A stretch of 64,000 nt of DNA, taken from assembly GCF_003977595.1 (NCBI RefSeq), contig NZ_RYYR01000019.1:1-64000 (forward strand). Reading direction: 5' to 3'. The notes under the pieces are model-generated. The model searched no databases, was not told the origin of the DNA, and saw only the letters and a program-made list of their open reading frames with translations. Below, piece after piece: positions 52,081 to 60,403 of the stretch. How positions within the stretch are numbered: the stretch's first letter is position 1; the number at the start of each line of letters is the position of its first letter. The DNA comes from Lysinibacillus antri. Lineage in GTDB: Bacteria; Bacillota; Bacilli; Bacillales_A; Planococcaceae. The translations under genes were made by a program, and so were the position numbers.

Positions 52081-52557
52081 TCATCTTGCGTAAAACTGAC
52101 GGTGGAGTTGACCAACTTCCTCCGCTAGTTTAGGAACAGGGCCATCTACTGTGGTATCACTAATAACATCTTGAATAGACAGATTCCGAACACGCGACGG
52201 AGCAACACCCAATTCAACTAACCATTGTACCAACTGTTCAGATGAACTTGCATAAACGATCCGACCTAAACCAACCCAACCGTGAGCCGCAGCACACATA
52301 GGGCAATGTTCCCCAGAGGTATATACTGTCGCCTTGCTTCTTTCTTCAGGTACCATGTTATTAGCTGCCCATCGCGCTATAGCAAATTCCGGGTGTTGAG
52401 TATGGTCACCGCCTGCCACGTGATTATGATCTTCAAAAAGCACCTCTCCATCGGCTGAAACAAGTACTGAACCAAATGGCTCGTCACCTTTCTCTAGAGC
52501 AATTTTTGCTAATTCAACACAACGTCGCAAGTGCTTCAAATCTGTATTACTTATCAT
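52081..52557 (-). CDS. Nucleoside/cytidine-type deaminase
   Basis: About 158 residues of the CDA superfamily. The zinc site is HPEFAIARWA (HxE, here HPE rather than HAE) and HCPMCAAAHG (PCxxC-type), so it should be an active deaminase. Size and the DVI..DTTVDGPVPKLAEEVGQLHRQFY C-terminus fit the guanine/nucleoside deaminase branch more than tRNA adenosine deaminase TadA. The ATG at 52557 follows GGAGG. No neighbour defines the substrate. Confidence 0.82.
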   Translation of the reverse strand: MISNTDLKHLRRCVELAKIALEKGDEPFGSVLVSADGEVLFEDHNHVAGGDHTQHPEFAIARWAANNMVPEERSKATVYTSGEHCPMCAAAHGWVGLGRIVYASSSEQLVQWLVELGVAPSRVRNLSIQDVISDTTVDGPVPKLAEEVGQLHRQFYAR

Positions 52558-52833
52558 ATTTAAATCCTCCTCGTCCTTTTTTATTTTTTGCATCACCATT
52601 CTGTAAGATGTCCTATTTTATACTTTAAAGCAAATGGAGTAGCAGGTATCAAAGTAGAATGACATACACCTTTCACGCTCCTGCTAATTAAATCTATTAA
52701 TCTAAATTCTATTCTGTTCAAGGAAGGTCTTTTTCATATGGGGATATTCAAAAGTCTTAAAAAGCAGCAAATTATCAATCAACAGTTCCTCTTTTTCAAA
52801 ACGATGCAACTTTATTTTAAAGCCACAATTGAA

Positions 52834-53733
52834 TTATTTTAACAGATCTTCTAGCGCTAATCGAAGTTCAGGATATGCAAATTCAAATCCTTCACTTAGT
52901 AATTTGTTAGGTAAAACTTGTTGCCCTTCTAACACAAGCTGGCTTTTTTCTCCTAATGCTAATTTCATCGCAAAAGACGGGACAGGTAACCAATGTGGAC
53001 GTTTTAATACCGTTCCAATTGTTTTTCCAAATTCCTTCATCGTTACTGGATGAGGTGCTGTTACATTCACTGGACCGTTCAGATGAGGATTTTCAATCGC
53101 AAAAACAATTGCCCTTACGACATCCGTTACGTGAACCCACGACACCCACTGATTTCCTGCGCCCACCGTTCCACCTACAAAAAGTTTATACGGTAACACC
53201 ATAAGAGGTAATGCCCCACCTTCATTTCCAAGGACAACACCAAACCTCATAAACGCTGTACGAATACCATATTGTTCTACTTGTTGTGCTTTTGCCTCCC
53301 AATTTTTAACCGTTCGTGCTAAAAAATCCGTTGCAACTTCATGTGAATTTTCCGTATAGGTCACAGTTAAAGAGGCTGGATAGATGCCAATTGCACTTGC
53401 ATTTATAAGCACTGATGGTTTATTAGTTAGCGATTTAACGATTCTTACTAACTCATCTGTCGCAATCATTCGACTTTCATAAATCTGTTTCTGGTGTTTT
53501 GGGGTCCATCTACCATCATTTATGGATACACCTGCAAGATTAATGATGAGATCAACCTTTCCCAATTCTTTTTCTGGTGTTGCCCCCTCTCGAAGCCAAA
53601 CAACATAGGATTTGTTTGCTGATGGTTGCTTTTCCTTTCGCGTTAAAATAATTACCTCATGCCCCTTCTCAATAAGTACATCCGTTAACCTCTCACCAAT
53701 AAAACCAGTACCCCCTGCTATTACGATTCTCAT
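52834..53733 (-). CDS. TIGR01777-family NAD(P)-dependent oxidoreductase (YfhF-like)
   Basis: 299 residues of the extended SDR type. The Rossmann motif is MRIVIAGGTGFIGERLTDVL; NLAGVSINDGRWTPKHQKQIYESR and SAIGIYP (SxxGYY-type) are characteristic of this family, represented by B. subtilis YfhF and human SDR39U1, and the C-terminal DUF1731-like part is LALGEKSQLVLEGQQVLPNKLLSEGFEF. The reaction is unknown. The ribosome site is AAGGGG. It is transcribed before a TetR gene on the same strand. Confidence 0.92.
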   Translation of the reverse strand: MRIVIAGGTGFIGERLTDVLIEKGHEVIILTRKEKQPSANKSYVVWLREGATPEKELGKVDLIINLAGVSINDGRWTPKHQKQIYESRMIATDELVRIVKSLTNKPSVLINASAIGIYPASLTVTYTENSHEVATDFLARTVKNWEAKAQQVEQYGIRTAFMRFGVVLGNEGGALPLMVLPYKLFVGGTVGAGNQWVSWVHVTDVVRAIVFAIENPHLNGPVNVTAPHPVTMKEFGKTIGTVLKRPHWLPVPSFAMKLALGEKSQLVLEGQQVLPNKLLSEGFEFAYPELRLALEDLLK

Positions 53734-53781
53734 ACGAATACACCCCTTCTTTAGCCTATTTACTATTAAAATACCCAGCTC

Positions 53782-54336
53782 TTAAATAACCCCAGACAAT
53801 AAGTAAGGTATAGCAGATTTAATATATTCTTCTGGAGATACTTCTTTCCCATTTCTACGCCATTCTACAGAGGCACCATACATGCCCCAACTTAAAATGA
53901 TGGCAGTCATTTTTAATGCCTGCGTCTCTTTCGTTCCCTTTTGTTTTACTAATAATTTGTAAAAGATCACCTCAAGCTGTTCGCGAATGATACGCGCAAT
54001 GGTATCCTCGTACCCTCTATGGCATCGGTTGGATAAAGAGATTTGAAAGTTCGTAATGGCCGTAAAAATACGAATCAGCGTTTCTTCATTTAAATCAGTA
54101 TCTTCAAAATTATCTCCTGACAAATTAATCATCAATACTTCAGATAGTACCTTTTCTAATAGATCATATATATCTTCAAAATGATAATAGAATGTCGCGC
54201 GATTAACTGTTGCTTCTGTTGTAATATCCTTTACCGTAATTTCTTTAAATTCCTTTTTACCTGAAAGCTCAATAAAAGCATCCATAATTAATTTACGCGT
54301 ACGAAGAATTCGGGGATCCGTTTTTGATTGTGTCAT
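53782..54336 (-). CDS. TetR/AcrR-family regulator
   Basis: 184 residues. The N-terminal HTH is RILRTRKLIMDAFIELSGKKEFKEITVKDITTEATVNRATFYYHFEDIYDLLEKVL; the rest is the helical ligand and dimer domain, including YEDTIARIIREQLEVIFYKL near the middle. It is divergent from the SpxH-like/YdhR pair and probably controls it, perhaps through the palindrome at 54368-54377. The TIGR01777 gene lies 49 bases downstream and may be co-transcribed. Confidence 0.92.
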   Translation of the reverse strand: MTQSKTDPRILRTRKLIMDAFIELSGKKEFKEITVKDITTEATVNRATFYYHFEDIYDLLEKVLSEVLMINLSGDNFEDTDLNEETLIRIFTAITNFQISLSNRCHRGYEDTIARIIREQLEVIFYKLLVKQKGTKETQALKMTAIILSWGMYGASVEWRRNGKEVSPEEYIKSAIPYLLSGVI

Positions 54337-54367
54337 GACAAGGCCCTCCTACTTTTTCAACAATTTC

Positions 54368-54377
54368 ACACATGTGT
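54368..54377. promoter_or_regulatory. Candidate TetR operator
   Basis: ACACATGTGT is a perfect 10-bp palindrome in the 154-base divergent region between the TetR gene and the SpxH-like gene, with imperfect extension on both sides (CAACAATTTC ... GGATAAACAAC). Confidence 0.4.
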
Positions 54378-54490
54378 TGGATAAACAACAAATCTAAAAA
54401 TCTATTGGTGTTGCTAATTTTCATTATGTTCTAAAATTTAATTGTAAAGCAAATAGATGGTTTTTAGACATATCAATTGGAGGGAAAACA

Positions 54491-55417
54491 ATGACAAACA
54501 AAAATAATATGATGTGTGATTTAGAAACGGGTATTTGTGGTGTTGCGGGTGAAGAAGAAATGGAGATTATCGATTTTAATCAGCCAAAGAAAACAATTGA
54601 ACTTTATTATGTAACGGATCCTATCTGCTCGCATTGTTGGGCACTTGAACCTGTACTTCGTCGATTCAAAGTGCAGTATGGTCATTATTTTAACGTTCAT
54701 GTTGTAATGGGTGGTTTATTAGAAAAATGGGGTGACGGGCCAGTAGATCCTGCAAACGGCATTTTTGGTCCTGCTGATGTTGCGGGGCACTGGAGAGAAG
54801 TTGGCGAATATTCTCGCATGCCAATTGATGGATCACTTATGATTAACAATCCTGTTCAATCATCTTACCCTCCTTCTCGTGTATTTAAAGTGATTCAAAA
54901 AAATCATAACGAAGAGTTAGCGTATGAATTTTTACGCCGCGCACGCGAAGCTCTTTTTGCATTTAATAAAAACATTTCGGACAAAGCTGTTTTAACCGAT
55001 ATCGTTACTAAACTAGGTCTTGATGGTGGTACAATTGTTAATGAAGCAGATACACAAAGTAGTCAACAATTATTAGAAGAAGATTTTAGTCTTATGAGAA
55101 AGCTTGGTGTTAGAGGTTTTCCTTCCATTGTCATGATTAATGAAGAAAATAAAGGCGTTAAAATCGTAGGAAGCCGTCCGTTAGAATCGTATATCGATGC
55201 TCTTAAACAAGTTCTGAATACGGAAGAACTACAACCAACACAACTACCTGCCCTTTCCCAATTGTTCGATCAAGAGAAATTTTTATTTTCAAAAGAAATT
55301 GAAGTCATGTACGATACTGAACAATCTAGCATCAACACATTTATTGAAAAGGAACTTTTACAAAATAGCTATGATATAAAAGAACTCCTCGGGGAATCTT
55401 ATATTACAAAAATCTAA
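54491..55417 (+). CDS. SpxH (YjbH)-like DsbA-family adaptor protein
   Basis: 308 residues with a DsbA-like thioredoxin fold. DPICSHCWALEPVLRRFKVQYG contains the CxxC and WALEP motif of SpxH/YjbH, the adaptor that hands Spx to ClpXP. The N-terminal extension (NKNNMMCDLETGICGVAG) holds two extra cysteines, which could be another redox or metal site. Alternatively it is a FrnE-like DsbA member. The helical insert and REALFAFNKNISDKAVLTDI block match the family. It shares an operon with YdhR. An Spx paralogue lies at 32460. Confidence 0.75.
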   Translation: MTNKNNMMCDLETGICGVAGEEEMEIIDFNQPKKTIELYYVTDPICSHCWALEPVLRRFKVQYGHYFNVHVVMGGLLEKWGDGPVDPANGIFGPADVAGHWREVGEYSRMPIDGSLMINNPVQSSYPPSRVFKVIQKNHNEELAYEFLRRAREALFAFNKNISDKAVLTDIVTKLGLDGGTIVNEADTQSSQQLLEEDFSLMRKLGVRGFPSIVMINEENKGVKIVGSRPLESYIDALKQVLNTEELQPTQLPALSQLFDQEKFLFSKEIEVMYDTEQSSINTFIEKELLQNSYDIKELLGESYITKI

Positions 55418-55434
55418 ATTGAGGGAGAACAACA

Positions 55435-55740
55435 ATGGCATACTTATTACAAGTTGATTTTAAAATGGATGGCCCTTTTGGAGATGAAATGACCGAGGCT
55501 TTCTCAGATTTAGCGCAAAGCATTAATGAAGAAGAAGGGTTCATTTGGAAAATTTGTACAGAGAACGTGGAAACAAAGGAAGCAGGCGGAATTTATCTGT
55601 TTCAAACAAAGGAAGCTGCTGAAAACTATATTAAAATGCATACAGAACGTTTAGCTGGCTTTGGTATTACGGGTGTTAACGGAAAAGTGTTTGCCATAAA
55701 TGAGAAACTATCCGAAATTACAAAAGGTCCTATACAATAA
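55435..55740 (+). CDS. YdhR-like monooxygenase-type protein
   Basis: 101 residues of the dimeric alpha/beta-barrel fold. YLLQVDFKMDGPFGDEMTEAFSDLAQSINEEEGFIWKICTENVETKEAGGIYLFQTKEAAENYIKMHTERL follows the YdhR/antibiotic-biosynthesis monooxygenase pattern. The ribosome site is GAGGGAG. It is 17 bases after the SpxH-like gene, so one transcript is likely. Its function is unknown; it may act on small electrophiles. A strong hairpin terminator follows. Confidence 0.85.
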   Translation: MAYLLQVDFKMDGPFGDEMTEAFSDLAQSINEEEGFIWKICTENVETKEAGGIYLFQTKEAAENYIKMHTERLAGFGITGVNGKVFAINEKLSEITKGPIQ

Positions 55741-55743
55741 TTT

Positions 55744-55781
55744 AAAGCGAGTAAGCAAACTATTGCTTCTCGCTTTTTTCT
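55744..55781. terminator. Bidirectional terminator between YdhR and the 55760 gene
   Basis: AAAGCGAG..AAGCAA / TTGCTT.CTCGCTTT stem followed by T residues; it overlaps the 3' end of the minus-strand gene. Confidence 0.8.
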
Positions 55782-56038
55782 GTTTTTTCGCTTGCCCTTT
55801 GTAAAAACTTGCCGATTATCGTAATGACGATGATATATGGAATAATAAACATCCCATATCCGGTTCCATATTCCGTAATATCTGACGTGGCGTGAAGATA
55901 AAACCCCCATAACCCATAAAGGACATATCCTAATAGTACTGTAAGACACCACGCCCATTTTTTCTTTAGCAGCGGATATAAAATTGGTCCACCAACAAAG
56001 ATTAGAAGCATAATAATTTCTGAAAAACTAACCGACAT
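55760..56038 (-). CDS. Small membrane protein of unknown function
   Basis: About 92 residues with three hydrophobic segments (IIMLLIFVGGPILYPLL, WCLTVLLGYVLYGLWGFYL and GMFIIPYIIVITIIGKF) and a charged C-terminus (LQRASEKTEKSEKQ). No family is recognised. The ATG at 56038 follows AGAGGA. It is convergent with YdhR and its 3' end overlaps the shared terminator. Confidence 0.68.
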   Translation of the reverse strand: MSVSFSEIIMLLIFVGGPILYPLLKKKWAWCLTVLLGYVLYGLWGFYLHATSDITEYGTGYGMFIIPYIIVITIIGKFLQRASEKTEKSEKQ

Positions 56039-56206
56039 GAAGTTTCCTCTTTCTGTCATTAAATTGTGTTATGCCCAAATAAAATTCTACAAAAATATCA
56101 AATTTCCTTCTTAAATTTCATGGTCATACAATAATTACTATATGAAAATAGATAAAGGTTATGATAAGGTAGATTATCTATAACGAATGATTCAAAGGAG
56201 AAGATT

Positions 56207-57211
56207 ATGCTAGAAGTAACCGATAGTAAATTAGCTCAGTATGTCGTTCATCATGTTAGTGATCAGTTAGTGCTAGGAGAAGAAGCATTTACTCAACCAG
56301 AAGTGATGCTCGAAGCGGCCTTTACTCAATTAGCCTTTCACAAAATTGAGTGGGACCAACAATACGAATTTTTCCACGAATCCAATCTTGGCTTAAATGA
56401 AATCTATACATATGTAAAATCAATCTTTGACTCTGAAAGTAACTTCCTAGAGCAATCGAAACATATCGCTACTCACTTACACAGTGCCTCCCAGCATCCA
56501 AACATTAAAGCTGGAGAACTATTTATTGGGTTATTTGAAAATTGCCTACTTAATAATGCGCCTAAAAAAGTGCTAGCCATCGTCAAAATTGATGAGAAAG
56601 AAATATTTTTAGATGTAAAAAACGATCAAAATAAAATGATTGTTAATGGCATCGACGGTATTAATGTGAAAAAACTTAATAACATGGCCGTCATTGTGGA
56701 TATGGGACAAGATGAGCCCCCTGCAGTCTTTATTAAAACGAAGCGAAAAGAAGATGTGATTTACTGGCAAGAGCGTTTCTTAAAAATCCGTGTTGCCGAT
56801 GAACATTATCATAAAACGAATCTCGCGTTAACTGAGGTAAAAAAATATATTTTAAAAGAAGAGACCTTTTCAAATACGGAGAAGCTAGGATATTTAAACA
56901 AAACCCTTGATTATTTTCGAACGGAAGAAGAATTCCAAGTAAATGAATACATTGATTCTGTATTTAATCAGGCCGATTCCGTGCAAAAGGATATTATCGT
57001 GAACACGGTAAAGCCTTATGAAACGGTTATTTCAGAAAGTGCTATTGAGAAAGTGGAAAAAACGTACAAACGTAAAATTAAACTCGATTCCAATATCGAA
57101 ATTCAAGTTAACGTGCGTGATATTGAGCAAGTTGATGAACTGATAGAAGTTGGTTTTGATGAAGCAACCAATCGTAAGTTTTACAAAATCTATTTCCAAG
57201 AAGAAGAATAA
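56207..57211 (+). CDS. Nucleoid-associated protein (NdpA/YejK family)
   Basis: A 334-residue member of the 37-kDa nucleoid-associated family (PF04245). Features are the N-terminal AQYVVHHVSDQLVLGEEAF, the central ILEQSK..LHSASQHPNIKAGELFIGLFENC, VLAIVKIDEKEIFLDVKNDQNKM, and the C-terminal acidic tail. It is expected to bind DNA in the nucleoid; the role is not well defined. The ribosome site AAAGGAG is strong. It is transcribed alone. Confidence 0.88.
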   Translation: MLEVTDSKLAQYVVHHVSDQLVLGEEAFTQPEVMLEAAFTQLAFHKIEWDQQYEFFHESNLGLNEIYTYVKSIFDSESNFLEQSKHIATHLHSASQHPNIKAGELFIGLFENCLLNNAPKKVLAIVKIDEKEIFLDVKNDQNKMIVNGIDGINVKKLNNMAVIVDMGQDEPPAVFIKTKRKEDVIYWQERFLKIRVADEHYHKTNLALTEVKKYILKEETFSNTEKLGYLNKTLDYFRTEEEFQVNEYIDSVFNQADSVQKDIIVNTVKPYETVISESAIEKVEKTYKRKIKLDSNIEIQVNVRDIEQVDELIEVGFDEATNRKFYKIYFQEEE

Positions 57212-57218
57212 AACTCTA

Positions 57219-57255
57219 ATCCCACAACTCCAGACAAAGAGCTGTGGGATTTTTG
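57219..57255. terminator. Terminator of the ndpA-like gene
   Basis: ATCCCACA / TGTGGGAT stem followed by TTTTTG on the plus strand; it may also stop the thiW transcript. Confidence 0.8.
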
Positions 57256-57750
57256 TTAGTTTAAAACTTGATCAATCGCTTTATTGCGAACTAATACTTT
57301 AAGTACGACATAGGCAAGGATTGCACCGACAAAGGAACTTGCGACAAAGGCCGGAATTAAGCCGAAAAGACTCGCCTCTTGCCCTAAAAATAACACACCA
57401 ATAGGATAAGTTGCCATGGCTCCTAGAATCCCAGTCCCGATCACTTCTCCGGTTGCCGTCAGCTCCAGATTTTTCGTTTTTGCATAAAGGATGCTTGCCA
57501 GTAGTGCCCCTATCATACTTCCTGGATAAGCAAATAAACTACCTGTTCCTAATAGATTTCGCATAGTTGATGTCAAGAACGCTTGTAATACGGCATAAGC
57601 AGGACCGAGTAATACAGCAGAAACCACATTAGCTAAATGCTGAATAGGAAATGCTTTTGCAAATCCTAATGGAATATACACCAGTGTGCTACATGCAGTC
57701 GTAATGGCTGCAATAATCGCCGTGTACGTTAGTTTTCTAGTTTTATTCAT
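57256..57750 (-). CDS. thiW: ECF transporter S component ThiW (thiamine precursor uptake)
   Basis: About 164 residues, five or six membrane segments. The plan KLTYTAIIAAITTACSTLVYIPLGFAKAFPIQHLANVVSAVLLGPAYAVLQAFLTSTMRNLLGTGSLFAYPGSMIGALLA is the ThiW substrate-binding subunit, which works with the shared ECF ATPase module to import thiamine or a thiazole precursor. A TPP riboswitch and terminator precede it. The ATG at 57750 is 9 bases after AAAGG. Confidence 0.93.
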   Translation of the reverse strand: MNKTRKLTYTAIIAAITTACSTLVYIPLGFAKAFPIQHLANVVSAVLLGPAYAVLQAFLTSTMRNLLGTGSLFAYPGSMIGALLASILYAKTKNLELTATGEVIGTGILGAMATYPIGVLFLGQEASLFGLIPAFVASSFVGAILAYVVLKVLVRNKAIDQVLN

Positions 57751-57814
57751 TTCTTTCATCCTTTCCATTTTGCTAAATCACTTCACCTAATTCGGCATAA
57801 TGATACTCATTCAA

Positions 57815-57850
57815 AGAAAAAACCCTATTCACATAAACATGTAAACAGGG
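57815..57850 (-). terminator. Riboswitch-controlled terminator upstream of thiW
   Basis: CCCT..TT.ACAT / ATGT..AA.AGGG stem followed by six T on the minus strand, between the TPP aptamer and the thiW start. Confidence 0.85.
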
Positions 57851-57885
57851 GAAATGGCAAAATGATTGAATGAAAAAATCATTGT

Positions 57886-57957
57886 ACACTTCCCTACGTT
57901 AGTACGAACTAAATCAGGTTCAAAGGGTACTTCTCAGCCAAATGGCGCCCCTAGTGT
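57886..57957 (-). promoter_or_regulatory. TPP (THI-box) riboswitch aptamer
   Basis: Read on the minus strand, the aptamer begins ACACTAGGGG, contains the THI box GGCTGAGA and ACCCTTTGAACCTGA, then GTTCGTACTAACGTAGGGA, and closes with AGTGT pairing the 5' ACACT. All conserved THI segments are present in order. Binding of thiamine pyrophosphate should favour the terminator at 57815-57850 and switch thiW off. Confidence 0.96.
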
Positions 57958-58014
57958 TTAGCTATTGAATTGGTTTTATTTTAACATCCTACAAAAAGTT
58001 TACAAGCCCTTTTA

Positions 58015-58692
58015 TTAAAACAACGCTAGTCCAATAAACCAGAGCACTGGGACAAATAATGCAGGTAACATATTTAGCGATTTACTATCTTTAATACCTA
58101 AAATGGATAGACCCGCGCTTAAGATTAAAATCCCCCCCACTATAGATACTTCAGTCATTAAAGCATCCGTTAAAAAGGGCTCTATATATTGAGCGCTTAA
58201 ATATATGGAAGATTGCCAAATACATAACACAACCGCTGCAAAAGCAATCCCAAAACCATATGTAGCTGCTAATGCCATGGACGTGACAAAATCCAATGTA
58301 GCATTGGTAAATAAATATGTATGATTGTTATAGAGCGCACTTTCGACTGGACCTAATATGGATAAGGTTCCAATACAAAATAATAAAATCGCGGTGGACA
58401 ACCCTTTACTCAAATTAGATTTCGAAAAACGATTGACCATATTATTAAATTTGGCATCAATATCAATGATCGTCCCAACTAAACCACCAATTGCTAAACT
58501 GGCAATAAATAATACCGGATACAAACTATTGGACATATTTTGAACAACTGCATTAGCACCTAGAGCAAGAGATGCAAAACCCATGGCAGTAAATAATGCA
58601 GATTGATATTCTTCCTTTATCCCTTTTTTCAAGATGCTTCCTATAGCGCTGCCAACTAAGATTGCAATTGTATTTACAATCGTGCCTATCAT
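58015..58692 (-). CDS. DUF554-family membrane protein (YdfK/YqgA-like)
   Basis: About 225 residues with seven hydrophobic segments. MIGTIVNTIAILVGSAIGSILKKGIKEEY at the start and GVESALYNNHTYLF-like GPVESALYNNHTYLFTNATLDFVTSMALAATYGFGIAFAAV in the middle are typical of the family, whose role is unknown. The ATG at 58692 has GGAGG 8 bases upstream. Array 4 lies upstream (58751-58860), between this gene and the end of the GNAT gene. Confidence 0.88.
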   Translation of the reverse strand: MIGTIVNTIAILVGSAIGSILKKGIKEEYQSALFTAMGFASLALGANAVVQNMSNSLYPVLFIASLAIGGLVGTIIDIDAKFNNMVNRFSKSNLSKGLSTAILLFCIGTLSILGPVESALYNNHTYLFTNATLDFVTSMALAATYGFGIAFAAVVLCIWQSSIYLSAQYIEPFLTDALMTEVSIVGGILILSAGLSILGIKDSKSLNMLPALFVPVLWFIGLALF

Positions 58693-58750
58693 GTAATTTC
58701 CCTCCAATGTTACGCTTTGTATAACATTTTACAGGATTTAAATTTTTATT

Positions 58751-58861
58751 CCGCCAAGTTTTTTCATAATTCCGCCAAACTGAGGGGAAATCCCGTCAAA
58801 AGATTGGATAATTCCGCCAAAACTAAGGAAAATCCCGCCATAACTAAAAAAAGCGCCCCAC
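58751..58861. repeat. Tandem array with exact 21-bp period (array 4, CCGCCAAA core)
   Basis: Units start at 58751, 58772, 58793, 58814 and 58835 (exactly 21 bp apart), each with CCG(C/T)CA(A/T)A, and a decayed sixth (CCCCAC) at 58856. The spacers are AT-rich and variable. The array is 29 bases beyond the stop codon of the minus-strand GNAT gene and about 60 bases upstream of the DUF554 start. Confidence 0.87.
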
Positions 58862-58889
58862 CCTTAAGTAGATACGCCGGCAAAACTAA

Positions 58890-59396
58890 TTATTCAATTA
58901 CTTTTTTCCCTAATATAATTAAATCTCGTTTTACCCCATCTAAAGTTGCCACTTCAGGGAGGTGAGCCCACTTTTCAAAGCCAAATTTCTCAAATAGACG
59001 TAGACTTGGTTCATTGTGTGCAAAGATGAATCCAAGTAATGTATCGACCCCGTAATTCGGCGTTAATTCAATTACTTCTGCTAAAATCTTTTTCCCAAGG
59101 CCATGTCCTCTAAAGTTTTCATCAATATAAATACTGATTTCAGCCGTTGCATCATAAGCAGGTCGCCCATAAAACGATTGGAGACTTACCCAGCCACAAA
59201 TCGTATTATCCATTTCTACAACCCATAAAGGTCTTTTTGAAGGTGCATGTTCGTGAAACCATTTTAAGCGAGCCTCGACTGTTACAGGTTCCGTATCCGC
59301 TGTAACCATTCTACTCGCAATCGTTGAGTTATAGATTTCAACAATTGTAGGTAAATCCTCTAATGTAGCATCTCTGAATGTAATATTATGTGACAT
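58890..59396 (-). CDS. GNAT-family N-acetyltransferase (phosphinothricin acetyltransferase-like)
   Basis: About 168 residues. TIVEIYNSTIASRMVTADTEPVTVEARLKWFHEH and GWVSLQSFYGRPAYDATAEISIYIDENFRGHGLGKKIL include the acetyl-CoA P-loop RGHGLG (R/Q-x-x-G-x-G/A) of GNAT enzymes of the Pat/YncA type, which acetylate amino groups of small molecules. The ATG at 59396 lies 11 bases after AAGGG. Its 3' side is array 4. Confidence 0.88.
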   Translation of the reverse strand: MSHNITFRDATLEDLPTIVEIYNSTIASRMVTADTEPVTVEARLKWFHEHAPSKRPLWVVEMDNTICGWVSLQSFYGRPAYDATAEISIYIDENFRGHGLGKKILAEVIELTPNYGVDTLLGFIFAHNEPSLRLFEKFGFEKWAHLPEVATLDGVKRDLIILGKKVIE

Positions 59397-59465
59397 ATAA
59401 ACACACACCCTTATTAAAGTTTATATCCATGTTAAATGTTCTAACAAGGAAATACAATAGGGCAT

Positions 59466-60281
59466 TTAAAAGAAAATAAGAAGGAATATTCCTACGATGA
59501 AGCAGTAATATGTAAAGTAAACTAACTTTCCATTTTTCATAATCCCCATAAACCACTTCATTGCAAAAGAGGTCATTACAAGTGTAGCCATAAATGCCGC
59601 TAAATAAGGAATAGCTAAGTCAGCTTTATTTGGTTCATTCAAGAAATCCGAAAATCCTAGTACGACTCCACCAAGGCTCACCGGAATATATAACATGAAT
59701 GAAAAACGAAGTGCGGTATCTTGTTTCATTCCGACAGCAATCGCAGAAATAATTGTAGCACCTGAACGACTAATTCCAGGTGTTAACGCAACGGCCTGCC
59801 CTAAACCAACAATCAATGCATCCTTTGTTTTAACATCACGCTCATCTTTATAACCTTTCATATCACGTATTAGCCATAAAGCGATCCCTGTAACAAATAA
59901 CATAGCAGCAATCGTTGTCATACTTACATTTTCAGCGATAAAATCATTTAGTAATACACCAAGAACACCTGCTGGAATCGTCCCAATTACAATAAAACAA
60001 ACAAAGCGAAAATCACTTTGATAGCGACGATTTTTTGTTTTCAAATACTGTATTGAATTATTTGCAAGCCTAACAATATCTTTTCTATAAATAAAAAGAA
60101 TCGCAAAAAGTGAAGCGGTATTTGTTAAAATGGCAAAAGTAAATCCTTGTTCACCTACCCCTAAGATTTCACTTGCAATCATTACGTGTCCACTTGAAGA
60201 TACGGGAATTGGTTCTGTAAAGCCTTGTACAAGCCCAATTATAATCATTTTGATCAACAAAATAATATCTACTTCTCCCAT
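59466..60281 (-). CDS. uppP: Undecaprenyl-diphosphatase
   Basis: 271 residues of the UppP/BacA family, recycling undecaprenyl pyrophosphate for cell-wall synthesis. GLVQGFTEPIPVSSSGHVMI (family GxxEglTEfLPvSSTGH with several substitutions: Glu to Gln, Phe-Leu to Pro-Ile, Thr to Ser) and TPGISRSGATII hold the catalytic residues. About eight membrane segments. The ribosome site AGGGAGG is strong. The unusual first motif suggests a paralogue, but the key Ser, His and Arg residues remain. Confidence 0.9.
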   Translation of the reverse strand: MGEVDIILLIKMIIIGLVQGFTEPIPVSSSGHVMIASEILGVGEQGFTFAILTNTASLFAILFIYRKDIVRLANNSIQYLKTKNRRYQSDFRFVCFIVIGTIPAGVLGVLLNDFIAENVSMTTIAAMLFVTGIALWLIRDMKGYKDERDVKTKDALIVGLGQAVALTPGISRSGATIISAIAVGMKQDTALRFSFMLYIPVSLGGVVLGFSDFLNEPNKADLAIPYLAAFMATLVMTSFAMKWFMGIMKNGKLVYFTYYCFIVGIFLLIFF

Positions 60282-60370
60282 ATAAACCTCCCTATAAATA
60301 TTTGTTTATCTATAACGATTCGTCGATAGAAAAAGTTTCCAAAAGGCTGATTCCTACCTACTTTCAAACA

Positions 60371-60403
60371 CTAGCCCTTCTGCTACTAGTGCAGAAGGGC
60401 TAG
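60371..60403. other. Perfect 13-bp hairpin at the broken end of the fragment
   Basis: CTAGCCCTTCTGC - TACTAGT - GCAGAAGGGCTAG. On the minus strand one arm is the last coding part of the truncated gene and the other is its inverted copy. There is no T run. Confidence 0.7.

Noticed and set aside
52738-52842. 34-residue frame with AAGGAAGG upstream
   Set aside because: It overlaps the 3' end of the TIGR01777 gene on the other strand, and its Phe/Gln-rich product shows no family trait.
17901-58861. 21-bp arrays as CRISPR
   Set aside because: Cores are only 7-9 bp, units too short, spacers imperfectly unique, and no cas genes are present.
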